From: Chrysopilus asiliformis
Taxonomy: Eukaryota > Arthropoda > Insecta > Diptera > Rhagionidae
DNA: 64,000 nt
NCBI GenBank assembly: GCA_964034945.1
Contig: OZ035960.1
Span: 82,460,148 to 82,524,147, forward strand
Direction of reading: 5' to 3'
In this document: positions 59,802-64,000 of the stretch, one piece after another
Numbering within the stretch: the first letter of the stretch is position 1
Layout of the letters: each line of letters opens with the position of its first letter
Notes under the pieces: generated by a model
Database searches by the model: none
The model's input: the letters and a program-made list of their open reading frames with translations, nothing else
What the model was told of the DNA's origin: nothing
Program-made: the position numbers and the translations under genes

Positions 59802-61085
59802 CTATATTTCAGCTGAAAATAAATCCTCCATTGCCATTTGTAGAATGTCCCTGCCTAATTCTACATTTTCCTCGAGTTCATGGGAATTTTCTGTAGCTGA
59901 ATATTCCTCGATATTTTGATGCTCATATTGTTCACATGGATTTTCTACGGGCTTCAAAATATGATGGCTAATTATATTCACACGGTCAGATTTTGGTTCA
60001 GGAGTAGATGTTGACGGATTTGAAAATGAAAAATGTAATTCATTACTACTAAGTTGAGGGTTTTGGTTTGTTACGTTCGATTTGCTGTTTATTTTCTTTG
60101 ACGGCATCTTTAACTAGATCCAAAATTTTGTACTCTAGTTCGTCTAATTGTTATCTTTTTTAACTCCCGGCATAAAAATGTGCAAAATTCTTGCTCTTTA
60201 CCATGATTACTTGTGTTTAATAACACCTTCGTCCCCATTTGCAATAGTTCCTGGAGATCTTTCTTCGAGGTTTTATTTTTTTTTATTTTCTCTGCAACAA
60301 ATAAAATTTCACATAAATTTTTTAAATTAATATGCAGAGGTTAAAAATCAGAATTGAATTTAAATAAACAACTGAAATCAAATTTTTCTACTCTTCCATC
60401 AAGTATTTATAACGTGGAATTAGATTTTCCAATTTGCAAGTGATATTGTATTTCTCAAATACCTTTTATTGATCTAATTTTAAGAATATTTTGTTACACA
60501 CAAGTACTAAACCTTTTTAAAACTTGTATTATATTATTATTTACTAGGTAGATATATAGCAAAACAGGCTTAATAGCTATAAAAAATTTTACCTTTCTCT
60601 TGCTACAACTAGATGTTGTTTCATCGTAAGACGATGATTCTTCTGAAGAGATAATCTGAAAAATTTGAAAATTTGTTTAGTAATGCAAAGTTCAGGTGAA
60701 AAACTTTGGAGTTATGTTAACTTACATTTGGTGGAATGTTACATTCCCCTTTATCTCCAACATTAGAAATATCGAGAAATTTTAGATGTTCAAAACACCA
60801 TAATTTTGCTTGGTAGATTTCATTTACACCAGCTCCACTTTTCTTAGAATTCCTGATATTAGTTTTTTCCCGCAGATATTGAGTGCGGATATTTTTGATT
60901 TTGATTTTTAAATCAGATAATGTCGTATTTATTTCAAAACTTTTTACATTTTCTAAAAGATCTTCAAAACATCTTTCACATTTTACTCTGTCTGTATAAT
61001 GAGGATCATTACTGTTATATAATATTGGGTTGGCTTCCCATAACTCAATTAATTTCAACGTATCAATGCTGACGGTAGTTGGCAT
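59802..61085 (-). pseudogene. MADF-domain gene, three exons, frameshifted; possible Harbinger partner
   Basis: Exon 1 60726-61085 (MPTTVSIDTLKLIELWEANP, LKIKIKNIRTQYLREKTNIR, AKLWCFEHLKFL), a MADF DNA-binding domain; donor AAT|GTAAGT. Exon 2 60593-60655 (IISSEESSSYDETTSSCSKR), flanked by good splice sites. Exon 3 from about 60289 (QEFCTFLCRELKKI, then in another frame LDELEYKILDLVKDAVKE, then MPSKKINSKSN... to LGRDILQMAMEDLFSAEI). At least two frame changes make it a pseudogene. PIF/Harbinger elements usually encode a Myb/MADF partner; its opposite orientation to the transposase 3 kb away fits, but the link is inference. Confidence 0.68.
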
Positions 61086-61930
61086 GTGTTGAGGACCAAA
61101 CTACAAGCATTATTTTGTGGAACACTAGTTGAGAAACGTCAAACGTTGGACGTTTTTGCACTTTATTTGCGTTTAACACTTTAATCCGATTTCAAAATCA
61201 CACGAGGGTATTACTTTAATGCCCTTCTTTCACAAAAACCACTTTTAAAACGCGTACACTTTTTCTAAGTACCACTTTTGAAAACCCGATTTCACTTTTC
61301 GCCCGATTTCATCAAGATTTTTTTCCTAAGATTCCTGTGAAACCTTTTAAGGCATGATTATTAAAAAAAACCCAGTGAAATCTTATTAAGGCATGACATG
61401 TTACGTGTGTGTCTGGCATGCAATTTTGATTTTATAAGCGGGTAATTTTGAAACATTTGTATGAAATAATAAAATTTGCTATTAGAAATATTAATAAAAT
61501 TTGCTATAAGATTTCCGAAATCAAGAATTTGTATTATTGGAAAAAAAAATTATTATTGGAAAAAATTTCTATGGTAAAAAAATTTCTAAGTCTTTTTCTT
61601 CTAATTTTTACACGAAAAAAAAATTTGGTAACAGACGTCATAAAATTTTGCAGAAAACTAGAAAGAGACAAATATATTATTTTTCAGTGGGAAAGACAGG
61701 AATGCGGACACGGTACTTTTCTAGGAAAACTAGCATAGGGATTTGAATCTTATTTCCTGACCATAACCATGAAATTTTCAAACAATGTGTAGAAATTATT
61801 TTTTGTTCGAATCTCACATTTCAGTCAAAAGCATGTTAAATTGAACAACTTTAAAAAAATACGAGTGTTAAATTCGTTTGGTACTCATAAAATTTCAACA
61901 ATTCTACGCTATATTAGGCAACAATTGATA
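61086..61930. other. Non-coding DNA, nothing recognised
   Basis: No clear Harbinger right end was found here. Confidence 0.4.
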
Positions 61931-61935
61931 TTTTT

Positions 61936-62395
61936 TCGTCAAACAGAGATCCAAAAGTCGCTGCCCGTTTTGTGCAGCTCCATCTGGATGAGATCAAGGA
62001 GTATTATGACTCATGGGGCATTGCAATTAATAGTAATAAGTCAGAGCTAATTCACTTTAGAAACGCGTCTGGAAGGGGTCCATCGGGAACTGCCAAAATA
62101 TGTTCTAACCTCTCTATCTCTTTGGGTGGTCGAGAACTTCGGCCCAAGGATAAGATTAGATATCTGGGTGTCAATTTTAATAAGCTCTTAAAGTTCAATG
62201 ACCATGTTAAGGAATCCCTAAGAAAAGCAAATAAAGCTTATATATGTCTATCGCCTCGTTAATGCACCCGAAAAGCATGCTTTCTCCAATGACAAGGATG
62301 CTCTTATATAAGCAGTTGATAAAACCGATTCTTATTTACTGTTATCGGATTTCAAGCTGTATCAGATAGACTATGCACTCTACGCATGCGAGGTA
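61936..62395 (+). pseudogene. Jockey-like reverse transcriptase fragment (thumb region)
   Basis: Reads QLHLDEIKEYYDSWGIAINS, KSELIHFRNAS, KIRYLGVNFNKLLKFNDHVK and, after a frameshift near 62260, RLMHPKSMLSPMTRMLLYKQ and IKPILIYC. This is the region just after the catalytic FADD in Jockey-type RTs. Both ends are truncated. Confidence 0.78.
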
Positions 62396-62404
62396 AGTAA
62401 AACA

Positions 62405-62527
62405 CATATTCATAGACTTTAAAACCTCCTATGATAGCCTAGTCAGGGTAGAACTTTATAAAGTCATGAGAGATCTCGGTATCCCAAATAAATTCATAAG
62501 ACTGTGTAGGGATCTCTGTCTCTGGTG
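62405..62527 (+). pseudogene. Second, unrelated RT fragment (palm region)
   Basis: FIDFKTSYDSLVRVELYKVM, RDLGIPNKFIRLCRDLC, then a stop. This is the RT block around the first catalytic Asp, which should lie before a thumb, so it comes from a different element than the neighbouring fragment. Confidence 0.65.
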
Positions 62528-62622
62528 AGAGACATTAGTAGCGCCGAAAGAGAGAGTGAGATGTCATTACTTTCATAAATTATAGAGCAAAAAAAATCCA
62601 TATCGCACAAAAAAACATTTAA

Positions 62623-63725
62623 AATGTTAAAGTTTTGTGTTGAGAACTGAGCGATGGGGTCTTTTGGTTATATTCAAAATACTTTAATAAAAAAGAGCCA
62701 TATCCAGCCATAAGGGTCAGTTGATGACAGTCACTGAGACATGATTCATCTTATCAATTGCCGTGTGCCTGACGATTAGACTTGCGCGACTAAAAATATG
62801 AGTTTTGTGTACTTAACATTCGTTTTATAAATTTGTACATTTACGAGCCTCAAAGCTTTCAACAATCCACTCTACAGACTTTTTGGTTTCTTATATGAAG
62901 TACGTAGTATCAAAAGTATTGTACAGTACACTCACGATCATATGTACAGGAAATTTTAAGCTTTTTATTTAACAGAGTATTTATTCTCAAACAGTCTAGC
63001 TTATCCTTAGATGCTTACGCATCCTCGGACAATTTTTATGTGACAAATTTAAGAAATATTAAGAGGTATTCATTTCGAATTGCGGTCAAATTAAAAATGC
63101 TTGATTGCATCCTAAAATGTGGCCTTTAGGCAATCGCCATAAAAAAGGCAGATTTATAGGCGTGAGAAGGAGTGGTCAAATCTAATTAAGTTGGATGGAA
63201 GAGTTGTGTAAGAGTTTTTCTAGCATTTATAATTTTTTGACCTTACTCACCGTTTTCCAAAGAATCTCAAAAATATTTTCATTTGAACGAGAGTTTCTGG
63301 AAGGGTTGGATTAATTTTGCGCATCAACGAACTTAGTTTTCATTATTTGAGAAAAACTCTTTGTCAAATTTAAAGTTCCTAGTCAAACCTAGCACCCGGA
63401 ATCGTACCCCTCAGAAAGCGTAATAAGGTCTCTAGTATATAGATGAACATTTCAACTAACAGTTGTTTTTGGGTCAAGGAATCGTGAAATGAGTTTTGAT
63501 TCGGTAATCTTTGTACTTTATGAAACGAATGTTAAGTACACAAAACTCATATTTTTAGTCGCGCAAGTCTAATCGTCAGGCACACGGCAATTGATAAGAT
63601 CAATCATGTCTCAGTGACTGTCATCAACTGACCCTTATGGCTGGATATGGCTCTTTTTTATTAAAGTATTTTGAATATAACCAAAAGACCCCATCGCTCA
63701 GTTCTCAACACAAAACTTTAACATT
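62623..63725. mobile_element. Fold-back element with ~210-bp TIRs, possible TTAA target
   Basis: Arms 62623-62831 and 63518-63725 are inverted copies (for example ctgacgattagacttgcgcg and its complement). TTAA flanks both sides (62619-62622, 63726-63729), which fits a piggyBac-type target. The interior has no recognised ORF. Confidence 0.75.
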
Positions 63726-63730
63726 TTAAC

Positions 63731-64000
63731 AGCCGATTTCTTCACCGAGTACTAACGCTATTACCGGTATTAGACCAAAATTTGGTACTCAAATTGGTAT
63801 CAAGTCATTTCTTCACCAAGTACTAGCGCGCCTTAGTACTGACTTTGATACGGAGTATTAGCTGGTACTCACTATTTCTCGGACCCTCAAAATCGAGGGT
63901 CTAGCGATGTTAGTACTCGAATTTATGCCAATTTTATTTCTTCACCTATAATATAATACTGGAGTAGTCGATTTTTTTTATTTATAGAAATGATTTCGCA
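63731..64000 (-). mobile_element. PIF/Harbinger-type element (GTACT family), copy 2, cut by window end
   Basis: Starts agccgatttcttcaccgagt and follows the right half of the 22401-23272 element in reverse, including ggcgcgctagtact and cctcgatt blocks. Its first two bases differ from the other copy's CG terminus. Confidence 0.82.

Overview
This is a eukaryotic, AT-rich, intron-containing window, almost certainly from an insect. Its one clear host gene is a complete ace-1 acetylcholinesterase (712 codons in nine coding exons, + strand, 26829-40339). Ace-1 is kept by mosquitoes and most insects but lost in higher flies (Cyclorrhapha). The exons read most like mosquito ace-1, so a nematoceran (lower) fly is the best guess. 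I cannot name the species from this window.

Almost everything else is mobile DNA. Layout: 1-3380, a nearly full ORF2 and the 3' part of ORF1 of an R1-clade non-LTR retrotransposon (- strand), cut off inside ORF1 exactly where a 3 kb array of an 8-bp repeat begins (3381-6432). 6.4-26.4 kb: no host gene, but many short DNA transposons of the Helentron/DINE-1, hAT, piggyBac and PIF/Harbinger types, often nested, many with target-site duplications that can be read directly. 26.4-40.4 kb: ace-1. Its intron 1 holds MITEs, a hammerhead-ribozyme-bearing fragment, a non-LTR reverse transcriptase relic and a Tc1-like relic; intron 4 holds a three-deep transposon nest; intron 8 holds a Helentron-like element with a MITE inside it. 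40.4-53 kb: AT-rich DNA with more MITEs and a 1.9 kb near-perfect palindrome inserted between AAA and TTT without a target duplication, the signature of the Spy group. 53-61 kb: an LTR-element relic with gag, then a PIF/Harbinger transposase gene broken by two Helentron-like insertions (one itself carrying a pogo-like element), a Penelope-like element with a hammerhead motif (interrupted by a second pogo-like element), and a MADF-domain gene that may be the Harbinger partner. 61-64 kb: Jockey-like RT fragments, a fold-back element and the start of a second copy of a Harbinger MITE.

Most notable: two hammerhead ribozyme candidates, the Spy-like palindrome, the R1-clade element abutting an octamer satellite, two pogo-derived elements that kept a zinc-finger coding segment, a GC-AG intron in ace-1, and the GGA codon at the ace-1 insecticide-resistance site. 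All family names come from reading motifs by eye; no database search was run.
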